Below are positions 1-10,102 of a stretch of 28,294 nucleotides of DNA, in pieces. Source of the stretch: Condylostoma magnum (lineage: Eukaryota > Ciliophora > Heterotrichea > Heterotrichida > Condylostomatidae). The notes under the pieces are model-generated. The model was not told the origin of the DNA. It saw nothing but the letters and a program-made list of their open reading frames with translations, and made no database searches. The stretch spans positions 1-28,294 of the forward strand of contig CAKKTI010000246.1 in the NCBI GenBank assembly GCA_920105805.1, given 5' to 3'. The first letter of the stretch is position 1. The number at the start of each line of letters is the position of its first letter. The position numbers and the translations under genes were made by a program.

Positions 1-2582
1 AACTGATAGGAAGGTAAAACTAAGTCAACTTTTCTATAGTGATTTAATTCCTCCAGTATATACTCAATATAAATAGGATTTGTAGTGCTTGATATTGCAT
101 ACAGAATATTTCCTCTTCAATAACAATCGTCTATATTGCTATAAGAATTATCATTTTAATCTAAAAATGTTTTCAAAAACTCTATTAAAATATTAGAATT
201 TACTTTTAATCTTTAAAACTCATGAGTAAGTGACATATCATTAACTAAAACAATACTCCTTAGCACAACTTTACCAATAAAGTACTCCTCCTGACTTAAA
301 AAGTTATTAGGTCTTAAATAATTATCATCAAAGTACCTTTATTTCATGTAATAAATCAGCAAATCAAGTCCTTTATGAGCATTTATAGGCTAACTCATTG
401 AAGCGAGTGCCTTAGCTGCCTTTTTCCTTACTCCGAACCATACTTCTTGGCTCTTTAAAATCTCATATAAAGTTGTTATTATTGAGTAATTAGTGGACTC
501 CTTTACAGCTTCTATAGCTTCGTATTGCCCAATAATATCAGTACCGATTCCCTTAAGCATCTAATGCCACATCTCTTCAGTTTGATTTACCTTAGTTTTC
601 CTCAAAAGCTCAAAATTAGGGTCAATTCTTATCCATTATAAGGAACAGTCTAAATTTCTGGCTTTCCTCTCCTCTTCATTATCCCCTCCTCCTCTTTTAC
701 TACTATTTGGTCTTTTTATACGCTTTTTGCATGGAATTTGAGTGAAATATTACTACCCTTCTATTTGAATTGGCCTGTAACTGCTATCATCGTCATATCC
801 GTCAGTCTCGTGTATTTCTACTGTAACTGCTCCTTTATAGAACCTTAAGCTGCTTATTATAAGAGGCATTTCGTATTCACGATCATTTATTTGTATGTAT
901 TCTATATTAGCATGAGTTTTCAGGAAATTTTCAAATAAAGGAGACTGAGACACAAATAATTCAATTTAGCTATTCTTTTTGTCATATTATACAGAACACT
1001 CAAGGTTTAATGCTCCAGTTCCATTAATTCAGATTTTAGCAAAATCTCTTAAGCTTACTCCGCACAGTTTCTTAAAGGTAGATACAAAGAATTTAGTATT
1101 ACAATTACTTAAAAGTTTACTTCTTATAACGCTATGCAGATGCACTTTTCCTATTTTTAACTCTATCATTCTAAAAATAAGCATAGATTTGACCAAAAAT
1201 ACATAATCTGTAATATATTCATTGGGGTGACAATTAAATGACGAATATAAAGGCTTTTGCTCTAATCCTAGCTAAACATAATCACAAAACTTTAGAACTT
1301 TTTTCCTTATATAATCCTTAGTTATATTTACACCTTTTCTATCTTCTAGGTATGAATACCCTATATATTGCTGTAGACCCATAATCAGCCAAGTATCATT
1401 TCAAGATTACATTGAGAAAATGCCTCCAAACCATGTGTAGGAAATTGCTATTGCCATCTATATAATGCTTTTATTCCTGTTTTCGTATAGCTGAGGAGTA
1501 AGTAGTTTATTACGGTCAAAAAGAACCAGGCCTGAAAATCCCATGATTCTTGGAATTGAGGGTATGTATAAAATCTTAAGGAAATCATAAGGATAAGGTA
1601 AATTAGTTATTGATTAAATGTGAACTAGTAGATTCGATATAGAAATATCAGATGTGTTTATAGTATATTGTAAATCTTATAGACTCTCATTTGTAAAGTG
1701 AGTTACCAGCTAGCTTTACGGATCCTGGACTATATGCTAAAATTTCCCTATACAAAACCCTACTGAGTTGATATAAATGTTATCACAAATATACTAAAAG
1801 TTATATTCTGCGTTAGTTTGTAATTTGCCTGATGATACTGCTATGTAAGGTTTTTCAATATTGAAATTTAAAATTAACCTGTATTTTGAGTTAAGCAAAT
1901 CATTGCAGGGCATCCAGTACCGCCTTGATTCAAAAAAATTGTCCGTGAATAAGTATTTTTCTCCTTCTAAACAATAAAACTTTACACCATGTACAGGCTA
2001 GTTAAGTTTGTAGTGAATATGAATGTTTATTGTACTGCACTCACTGTATTCATAAGGAATTTTCAAGTTTAGCCTTCCTAGTTAGTAGTTTTCATAATCC
2101 CACATTCAGAATACCTTTGAAGATCATGATTTATGGTCTCTTGTGTCTTTTAACTCCTCTGATATTTGCTATGCTATGTATTCTTAAGGTGGATAAAAGT
2201 AGTCGATTGTGTTCCTATCAAAAGTAACAGATTCAATTGTAAGTTAGTCAGCAAATAGACTAATCTCATTAAGAACTGTTTGTTTTTATAGTAAAATATG
2301 AGTATATCCTGTTATCTCCTCTGTATCAAAGTTAGGAGTAAGAGTTACTACCTACTATTTTATGGAATAGTTTTCCATTATTATTTTAAGGTTAAAAAAG
2401 GGAATTGACTTAGAGATTTTATATATAATTGAACTTTATGCTTAATTATCATATTTTATTTCATGTCTTTTAAACTTCTAAAATAAGTGGAAAACAGCTA
2501 TGTTAGAGGGAGTCACCTGTGTCTCATTTTAATCTGATCCAATCATTCGTCTAATAGTTTTCAATATCAACTTAATATCCAT
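1..2582 (-). CDS. TAF2: TAF2, TFIID subunit (M1 aminopeptidase-like), C-terminal part cut by window edge
   Basis: Subunit of the general transcription factor TFIID that helps bind core promoter DNA in the nucleus; the family has an M1-aminopeptidase fold without protease activity. One open frame of 860 codons runs from the ATG at 2582 to the left edge if TAA/TAG are Gln and TGA is Trp. Visible family signatures are ESRRYWMPCND (near residue 210), SYTWFGG followed by SMQSWNDTW (near 380-400) and, further on, QWIRIDPNFELLRK, then a helical stretch with EEMWHQML and a VRKKAAKALASMS repeat like the HEAT-type end of TAF2. The second Trp of SMQSWNDTW is TGG and the first (W394, bases 1401-1403) is TGA; animal TAF2 has Trp at both places. 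Four other in-frame TGA codons are seen. Human TAF2 is about 1,200 residues, so the end lies outside. An internal ATG at 2546 is an alternative start. Divergent from the gene at 2682 with 99 bases between. Confidence 0.93.
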
Positions 2583-2681
2583 CCATCAGTTAATATATAC
2601 CAAATGGATTATTAATATAAACTCACTACACATAATTAAGCTTTGTTTAAAAGAAAATAAATATAACCGATAAACCCAAAA
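2583..2681. promoter_or_regulatory. Divergent promoter region between TAF2 and the MGC protein gene
   Basis: The 99 bases between two divergent start codons must hold both 5' leaders and both promoters. The stretch is AT-rich and I see no clear TATA box or repeated motif. An in-frame ATG at 2632-2630 upstream of TAF2 exists but is followed by a TGA before the chosen start. The role is inferred from gene orientation only. Confidence 0.4.
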
Positions 2682-3428
2682 ATGGGCTGTATAAAATCTT
2701 CCTCTGCTATTTAATCCCAGAAACCTGGCCAGCTACTTTTCAATACTGGCATCAAGAAATATGATGTAACGTTTAGTAAATCTGAACGTTATATAAAAAT
2801 AGTCGATGATTCTAAAATTGCAATGGATTTGATTACTACTGATTTTGTACGAAGTTTAGGAGCAGCTAAGCATTGGGAGATTGATGCAAATTTGACTAAA
2901 ATCTGTAAAATGATGATAACTGTTTTAGTTACCGCTGGAAAGGGGGATCTTGATTCGATAGGAGTTGAATATTAAGATGAGCCTCCCTATATTACAGCTA
3001 ATATGAACTCTCTTCCTAGAAGTGTTCGGAAAATGTTCAAATTTTACCATGATTTTGTATAAGGAATGCAAGAAGTAAAATAAACTATTATGCCCAATAT
3101 ACAAAGAATAAATTAAATTTGTGAAGAAATTAAACACTTTAAGTAAGAAATTAATGCTAAGACAGATGAGATGAATTACAGTATGTAGGATAAGTTACAA
3201 GCTATTAAAAACACAAGCTATAATTGAAAGCGTGTCATGGATTGTCCTGATAGAATAAAAGATATTTTAATGGCTGTTGAAAATATACATTAATGTGTAT
3301 AAGAAGCTTATATTAAGATGACGAATCCTCCGAATAGTGAAAAAGTTGTTTCAAGAGCAATGCAAGCAAGCGCAGAAGGGTTAAATAAACCAATCGATAT
3401 AGTTTCGAAGTTTTGGCCTGTTAGATGA
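2682..3428 (+). CDS. N-terminally acylatable protein of unknown function, 248 aa
   Basis: I do not recognise the family. The protein begins MGCIKSSS, a good N-myristoylation site (Gly2, Ser6) with Cys3 available for palmitoylation, so membrane attachment is likely. There is no signal peptide or membrane span. The body is mostly helical, with a segment around residues 110-170 (FYHDFVQGMQEVKQTI and following) that looks like a short coiled coil. The reading frame contains several TAA/TAG codons read as Gln and a TGA read as Trp (SYNWKRV). The frame ends at TGA 3426-3428 after FWPVR, and the 41 codons before it contain no stop-type codon, supporting that TGA as the true end. Next gene starts 104 bases downstream on the same strand. 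Confidence is high that it is a gene, nil for function. Confidence 0.8.
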
Positions 3429-3532
3429 CTAACTTATTTAATTTTGAATTGGTTTTAATATATACAGAAGTACCTATAAGCCCTATATAATTCCCCCAAT
3501 ACTTATTATTTTTGTAATTTCTTATTAAAACA

Positions 3533-4567
3533 ATGGGCGATTAATAGCCTCTGACTCTAGAACAAAAGGTCTCAATGCTAAAATAAGGCTTACTACAAAC
3601 TAGAGTAGATAAAGTAAAAAGCTAAGAAACAGTTTAAGAACTAGAAAACACTCTTAATTATTTAGAAATTACAATGCATGAGAAAGACGGCTAAATAGCA
3701 CATTTAAAGCATTAAACCTTTGAGTTAGAAAGTTATATAGATGAAAAATATAGAGGCTCCCCCAATCACAACACAAACAACGGATAATAGCCTCAATACC
3801 GTAGAACAGCAGCTTTACTAGAAGAATAGAACAAAAAACTGCTATCAGAGTATCTATCTCTCAAGTAATTGAACGAGGAAAGCGAAGAAATACTGAAACA
3901 ACTTTAAAACGATTACAAATAAGTGCAAAATGTAGTGGAGAAAAAAGATGATCATCTACGAAAATTGGTATCTGAGCTTTAAGTAAGATTCGGGGAAATA
4001 AGTCGTAGTAATGATGTAATGAAACAAGACGTGCAAACTGCCTAAAATAATAACTTATTGCTGAAAGATTAGAATTAAAGGCTTGAAGCACTGGCTGAGT
4101 AAGTAAGAGAGCAATATCATGGATTAAAAGAGTAGATTTTAGAGTTTAATAGAGAGATTATTGATAATGATAACATGATTTAAATGCTGAATTAGAAAAT
4201 TGTTACAATTGGGGAAAATGAGTAAACCCTATCTGCTAAATTAATGGAGTATAAAGAAATGGTTTTAGCATCAAAGTAGCATTATTAGAAGTATGAAGTA
4301 ATGAAACATAATAATATCACATGTCATCCTGCTTTAATAATACTGAAAATTAATAGCTAGGGAGAATATGCTATTTAAGTTGAAGAAAGAAGAGATAAAT
4401 ATTAGATTAATGTTAATAGTATAGAAAGTGTCAGTTTGCATCCCTCTACAGATAGAAGATTCTTAATTAGAGTAATGGGAGAAACACCGAAGGAGTTTGA
4501 AAGTGATAATTCTGATAGAATAGTGAATAGTATTAAAAAGTTTATAAATAGAGCAGTAAGTGAATAA
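3533..4567 (+). CDS. Coiled-coil protein with C-terminal globular domain, about 344 aa
   Basis: Begins MGDQQPLTLEQKVSML; residues 5-255 are almost continuous heptad-like sequence rich in Glu, Lys, Gln and Leu (for example QTVQELENTLNYLE and LKEQILEFNREI), so a long coiled coil is expected. From about residue 262 the character changes to a compact domain (ALIILKINSQGEYAIQVEE, then FLIRVM, then a final helix NSIKKFINRAV). Alternating short strands closed by a helix would fit a PH-like fold, but this is only a pattern impression. I chose TAA 4565-4567 as the stop because more than 50 codons before it are free of stop-type codons; the tandem TGA TGA at 4583-4588, six codons later, is the alternative (350 aa). 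A cytoskeletal or centrosomal scaffold is possible but not shown. Its end nearly meets the convergent PX gene. Confidence 0.75.
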
Positions 4568-4570
4568 ATA

Positions 4571-7500
4571 CTAAAAGTTAAATGATGAATGCATTTCTTG
4601 TATTGTTCTTAAAATTGATTCTAAATTATACTTTTCTGCACTTGTAAAATTCAAAATGTTATCTATTTAATTTCTCCGGTTGTAGTATTATTTTAAGTAT
4701 TATCTTCATTGGTAGTTATAAACTCCAAATAACAACTTTTATTCGTTTAATGTTTGAGTTTCTTTTGGAAGCATTAAACTTTTTGCTAGATTTTCATCGT
4801 TTTACAATTGTTAAATCGAATATGCTGTTCTATTATTTGTAACGTTTCCTTATTATCATAATTTCTACTTCTTTTATTCTAAAATATCTTTGTTTTTCTT
4901 ATATAAACTGTATTGATAATTCGCAGTTTTTATCATATTCAGTAATGGATTGATTTCTATTGATTCATATAAATAAAATAATTCAAACGTTGTTTAAGAC
5001 TATTAAGAAAGATTTGTATAGTATTAGTGCTCACTTTTCATATACATATTAATAAGTTGTAATTAGTCTGTATTTTCTAATTCAAGTCCTTCGATTTGTT
5101 TAATGCTTACTCATATCTTTTAAAATGCATTTCTAATAAGAGTATAGCCTTACTTTAAAAGGGCTCCTTAATCAGAAATTGCTTTCTTTATTTCCTTATA
5201 TTATTATAGTCTTTAAATTATAAGAGTTGACTCATGTTAAGGATTAGTATAATCAACTTCAACAATTCCTTCACTACTTTAAATATCAGTAGCTTTTTGT
5301 ATTTTCTAAGTTTTTACTGATTATTTAAACTATTTCATATCTTCTTATCTTAAAAAATTTAAGAACAATGCTGATTTTCCTATATCTTTGTTAAAAGATA
5401 TCATATTTAAGGCTTTTTCTAATAAGTACTTTCTTTTATACATTTTATTTTAAGACAGCTTCGTTTTATTCTATTTAGGTGGCAATGGAGGTATTATGAT
5501 CTATGGAAACTATTATTACAATATCTACCAGAACCATTTAAAATCATTATATCTCCTGGAAACTTTTCAATCTTAAGGGTTTGTAACAATTGTGTAAACT
5601 AAATAACTGAACATTCCTGCTTATATGAGTCTAGGCTATTCTACATCAATTCAGATTATCTTTTAATCTAATTATTCAATTTACTTACAAGATATAGTGC
5701 TATTACCCTGTAAGGTCAAATCAAGTGAGGGCACACTGGAAATTTCTGGATCTTTGATTTCAATATAAGAATCTTTATCTGTGATTAATGAGCCTGTTTC
5801 TTAATTAAGATATGATTCCATGAAGCTTCCAGTTCATTTCTAGCGTTATTCATTTTCTTATAAAAATATACTTTTAGTGTCTGAATTAAATTGGTTTATT
5901 TCAAGTTATTAATCATAGGATTAATCTAAACCTTCCTTCTCTTAAATTTAATGAGGATATACTAATTCTTCGGAAGGTTAGTTATCCAGATTAGAAGATT
6001 CCTCTTAATTAAGTTATGAATCATTTTAATCGATTTCCTCGTCTTTAGTATTTAATTCCTCTATATTGCTTTAAAGGTTTATTTACTCTTGCCTAAAATC
6101 AGTAATTGTCTTTTATAATTCATCAAACGTTCAAATATCAATATTTGGAGGTTAAATTCTCTTGCAAAATAAAATAAAGCTTGATTAATCTTCATACTTA
6201 ATTTCTTGATTTAAGTAGTTTTACTTTATTTGCCTTTCAGTTATAAATTAATTTCCAAAAAGCTCTCTTTCAGCTATCCCAGCGTTTTAAAGGTTCTAAT
6301 TCTTAAATTATTTTATTATTTTCTCAAAAGGCTTTTGTTTAATGTCATCGATTTGTGTGTTATTCTAACAAAACTTTTGAAATTATTTTAAGGAATAATT
6401 TTGGTCGATTATATACTACTAGATTATTTATTATTTAATTAAGGCCTCTGGAATAGGCTGCTTTTAATGATTTTCTTTATACTCACGAATCAATTGATTA
6501 AGTCTTTGATGGTCTATATTAGACTCATTTTTAGCATATTCTTAAAACTCAGCTATACTATAACCTTATTCCTGTAATTAAGTAAATAGTATTTACCTTC
6601 AAGATTATAAGCCTTTATTATCAGAAAAGAAATTCTCTTATTAAAAGCAGACTTTTTATACATTTTATATAAATCTAGCAATATAATCAAAGCATTCTAG
6701 AGGAGTTCACTTTTTAATATCTTGATTAGTAATTTCTTAAGTAAAATCATCAAATTATTATATATCAAAACCGTTTTTTATTAGAAGATGATTTACTAAT
6801 TGTAATTTAGTTTCCTTTTATTATTCAGAAGGCAAATGCTTATTTTACAAATTTTGAAATGTTCTACAAGCTTACTGTAATTCTTAGTAGGTTCAATAGT
6901 CAATATTAGTACTTCTAGCTAAATTGCAATATTACAGAAATCCTTATAAAGGTAATCCGACTTGTATTATACTGCTTCTAATCAATTATTGCTTCCTTTT
7001 TCTTTCAATTATTAAATCAAAAATATCAGACGTTTTACATTTGTTATAAGTATAAAACTTTTCTATTCCCTCAAAAAGCTAATCAATACTACATTCTATA
7101 AAATTAATTTGTTTTAGTAAAAATTGCATAAAATCTTAAGCCGAGTATCCCTTATCTACTATTTTATCTCTTAAAATTTACTTTTTAATCAATTTGTAAT
7201 CTTTATGCCTTTACTAACCTGTTAGTTTTTTACTTTCAATTCATTATTCAACAATTTCTTAAGTTTACTAAGGATTCCATTCAGTTATATCCAGATTAAT
7301 TTAACTATAAGCAAAATTCTCAAATTCTTTTAAATCATAACCCTGATTTACTATATGCTATATTATATGATTTTATACAGTGCTCTCAGTACTTTCTTAT
7401 ATCTTGATTACTAGTGATAATGGCTATTAAGTTTTCTTGAAATCCCCGATTACTTATTTTAAGTAAGAGTAGCTTCATATAGTAATATCATCGTGAGAAA

Positions 7501-7597
7501 TACTTTAGCAATAGTCATTGAACTCTTTAACTGAATAATGTTCGTTTATTATTTCATCAATGATTACTAAACTTTTTAGGGAATCTTCATACGACAT
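4571..7597 (-). CDS. PX-domain (sorting-nexin-like) protein with N-terminal helical repeat array and BAR-like C-terminus, about 1,008 aa
   Basis: Residues about 645-755 form a PX domain, which binds phosphoinositides on endosomes: the core has QDWKVSRRYNDFKWFW, then FPQIIIPPLPPK and a basic KRKYLLEKAL segment. The Trp before KVSRRY is a TGA (5567-5569). Downstream is a long helical region (about 790-1000) with YLKQYYNRRNQID, similar to the middle helix of SNX BAR domains, so membrane-curvature binding is plausible. Residues 1-500 contain about eight imperfect copies of a 55-75 residue unit with a core like IIQHIVNQGYDLKEFENF, which I cannot place in a known family. Residues 500-640 are acidic and Gln-rich. 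The stop is uncertain: TAG 4571-4573 is chosen because 31 codons before it lack stop-type codons and the BAR-like helix runs through the in-frame TGA at 4706-4708, the alternative end (963 aa). Confidence 0.82.
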
Positions 7598-7685
7598 ATT
7601 TAAATGTTATATAAAGCACAAATACTGTATACATATAACTAAAATAACCGTTTATATACCAACATTTGCACATGAATATAGTTAG

Positions 7686-8504
7686 CTAATTATAAATTGG
7701 TATTAATCTTTGAGCTGGCATCTTGCAAATAGAAAATCCTTCAATAGCTTCAGACTCCAATTAAACTGGATGAAATTTTCCAAACGATATTATACATTTC
7801 ATACAACTCCACTACTCAAAGGCTTATATATCTGAAGGAGAGGGTAAAAGGGGTGCTAAAAGTTTAAAATTGAAAGCCAGTCCTGCTAAAATTCCAACCA
7901 AATGCCCTACTAAGTCTATGTTCTGTTGAATCAATTATATAATAATCAAAAGAATCCAGGGATAGGCCTTTGGTGGAACTTAGATTCCAAAGCAAGCCAC
8001 AGGATCTTTCTAATAAAAGCAGATTACTTAAAAGTATAAGAAGAGTATTCCTGAGTACCCAACACTGTAAATTCTGTATTATTAGTCCCCTCCTCCTAGA
8101 TCCTCGGGACAGTATAGTAACATAATTCTAAAAAGAGTACTTAAACCTCCTGTAACAAAAATGCCAACTATTGTTAGGCATAAAAACCCTGTACTTCCTA
8201 CTTATTTTTCCAATCTTGTTCCTAATGATAATAGAGCTGACAGGTTGAACAAGATGTGTAGGACATTTCCATGAGAAAATGCTGAGGTAATATAGCGTCA
8301 GAATTAAAGCATAGGGTATATCAAATATATCAAATTAAGGGAAAAATCCTGCAAGGTTGCAAATTTAATAAAGATCAAGAAATTTTCTACCAGAAAGGCT
8401 ACTAAATTGATTATAAATAAAGTTAGAGTTATAAGGGGTAAGCTTCTTACAAAACCTTTTATTTGAGGAATAAGCTCTACTCTTTCTTGACTATTGTTTT
8501 ACAT
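7686..8504 (-). CDS. Rhomboid-family intramembrane serine protease, 272 aa
   Basis: Rhomboids cut substrates inside membranes with a Ser-His dyad. The frame shows FWRYITSAFSHGN with following LHILFNLSAL (the WR loop and the HGN/LFN helix), GYSGILFLYF with the nucleophile Ser151, and GHLVGILAGL with His201. About six membrane spans are visible, starting at residue 25 (PLITLTLFIINLVAFLV). The Trp of the conserved WR motif (W69) is TGA. After the last span, QWSCMKC suggests part of a zinc ribbon, but partner cysteines are not evident. Compact size and the six-span core with no N-terminal extension resemble the RHBDD1/RHBDL4 group, an ER protease linked to ubiquitin-dependent degradation; that assignment is an inference. 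Ends at TAG 7688-7686 with 24 stop-free codons before it. Its ATG is 7 bases from the divergent RBR ligase start. Confidence 0.9.
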
Positions 8505-8511
8505 TTATATA
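8505..8511. promoter_or_regulatory. Seven-base spacer between divergent rhomboid and RBR start codons
   Basis: The ATG of the reverse rhomboid gene (8504-8502) and the ATG of the forward RBR gene (8512-8514) are separated by seven bases. Both starts are constrained: the RBR zinc ligands begin at residue 6, and the next Met in the rhomboid lies beyond its first membrane span. Each promoter must therefore lie inside the opposite gene, or the two share a core element that overlaps the coding ends. Confidence 0.5.
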
Positions 8512-9699
8512 ATGGATTATAAGTACTGCCCAATATGCTATACTACATACTAGCTTTATGTAGTGGACTTAAGCTGTGGTTGTTAATTTTGTAAATCCTG
8601 TCTAAAATCTCATCTTTAAACTAAACTAAATAGCTAACTCTACTATACTAAATACATACAGTGTCCTAGTGGGGCAAAAGATCACATGCTGTCTGAAACT
8701 GATTATAAAGTGATTTACGATGAAATAGAAGACTACAATACTTTTTAACTTTAACTTCTAAAGCTACAAATCGGCTAAGATGAAAATATACGAACTTGTC
8801 CGGTTAACAATTGCCCAGGACTAGGCACTGTAAATGTTGAAACTTAGTGTAAGGAAAAACTAGAGTGTCCTATTTGCTAAACTTAATGAATTGACCCTTC
8901 CTTGCTAGGGTATAAAGATATATTAATAAACAGCAATCTAATCTATGATTTCTTTTGTTCAGGGTGGAAGGATATATGGACTTAAAAATGTCCCGGATGT
9001 TTAGTTTCTATTGATAAAAATGGAGGCTGTCCACATATGACTTGCCAGAACTGCTCATTTGAGTTCTGCTGGTACTGTATGTAAAGCTATCATAATCATT
9101 AAGAAAATGTATGTGGTATTAAGTTTATTTTTCTTTACTCGGCACCTTTTCTACTAGGCTTGATAGGAATTATTAAAATTTTGTGGTTTACAGGCACATT
9201 TTAAGACGTGTTTTTATTCTTTTTGTATTGAACTTTGCTAGGCGTTTGAACGTTTTATTATACGCTTGCTTTAATGGCTAATTTAACTGTTATTTTGGAA
9301 AATGTGATATGAGTGATTCCTTTTACCGTTTAGTTAACTGTGCACCTTTTATTATGTGAATATACTGATTTTGAAAAGGTATCTTATGTAATTATACTTA
9401 TACTACTAATTGCTTTTGTAAAAACATTCGTATTAAGCACATTATTCTATTATTTGATAGATAAAATTTTAGTGAATTAAGATAGTATAGAATATTATAG
9501 AAGAAGAAATTATAAGAGCAATAGAAGGTATTATAGCGAGGATTTAGAATATTCAGATGAAGAATATTATTCTGATTAGTATAATTTAAAATTTAATATA
9601 ACTTTAGTGTTAGCATAATAAAGAAATAAGTTTACAGGATATCTAAATACAATTGATGTATATAATCTTTGTTTTAATTATTTGTTAAAATCAATATAG
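8512..9699 (+). CDS. RBR (RING-IBR-RING) E3 ubiquitin ligase with C-terminal membrane spans, about 395 aa
   Basis: RBR ligases take ubiquitin from an E2 onto a RING2 cysteine and pass it to substrates. RING1 starts at once (CPIC at residues 6-9, then LSCGCQFCKSC; the usual His of CGH is Cys here). The IBR holds TCPVNNCPG and ECPICQTQW. RING2 is [19 protein letters not shown] followed by CxxCxxEFCWYC, with catalytic Cys173 in GGC. The Trp in CQTQW is TGA. After RING2 come about four membrane spans (residues 200-325), as in the RNF144/RNF19 type, then a basic, Tyr- and Arg-rich tail. The end is uncertain: TAG TAA at 9697-9702 is chosen because 25 codons before it lack stop-type codons; TAA TAA at 9727-9732 and TGA at 9766-9768 are later candidates, the last overlapping the next gene's ATG. 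Likely acts on ER or endosome membrane proteins (inference). Confidence 0.9.
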
Positions 9700-9764
9700 T
9701 AATTAAGGGAGTATCATATATATAGTTAATAACTTTTATTATTGATACTCGTGTTATATTCAAA

Positions 9765-10052
9765 ATGAAATTCCCTATTAATTTAGAAAGAACATATACA
9801 CAGCATTTGCTACGATTCTCTATAGAAATATCAACTTTTGATAGACAATCAGTCTTAAATCAGCTAGAGAAGCTTATTCAATAAGTTAATTATTTGATAA
9901 ATACGAAAAATATCAAAGCTTTTCCTTTTAAAACAATTTAAGTAATAAACCAAATAATAGTTCTATTAAATAACTACAATCATTGTATAACATATGTTGA
10001 ACCTCTTATCAATGAAATCTCTTACTCGGGATATGAATCATCTACTAGTTAA
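9765..10052 (+). CDS. Small protein of unknown function, about 95 aa
   Basis: A short frame with start ATG 9765, beginning MKFPINLERTYTQHLLRF and continuing as a mainly helical, soluble sequence (QSVLNQLEKLIQQV, then TIQVINQIIVLLNN). No membrane span, signal peptide or known motif is seen. TAA 10050-10052 is chosen as stop because the 36 codons before it contain no stop-type codon; TGA 10068-10070 (101 aa) is the alternative. The gene follows the RBR ligase on the same strand after about 65 bases. Supported only by its codon pattern, its fit with the end-of-gene rule seen in its neighbours and its placement in otherwise empty space. Confidence 0.5.
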
Positions 10053-10102
10053 AATCTCATTAACTTTTGAATAATATTAAAATTCTATTAATACATAAAA
10101 AA

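Noticed and set aside
2580-2632. N-terminal extension of TAF2 to the ATG at 2632
   Set aside because: The extension would cross a TGA in a stretch without family similarity; the ATG at 2582 is simpler.
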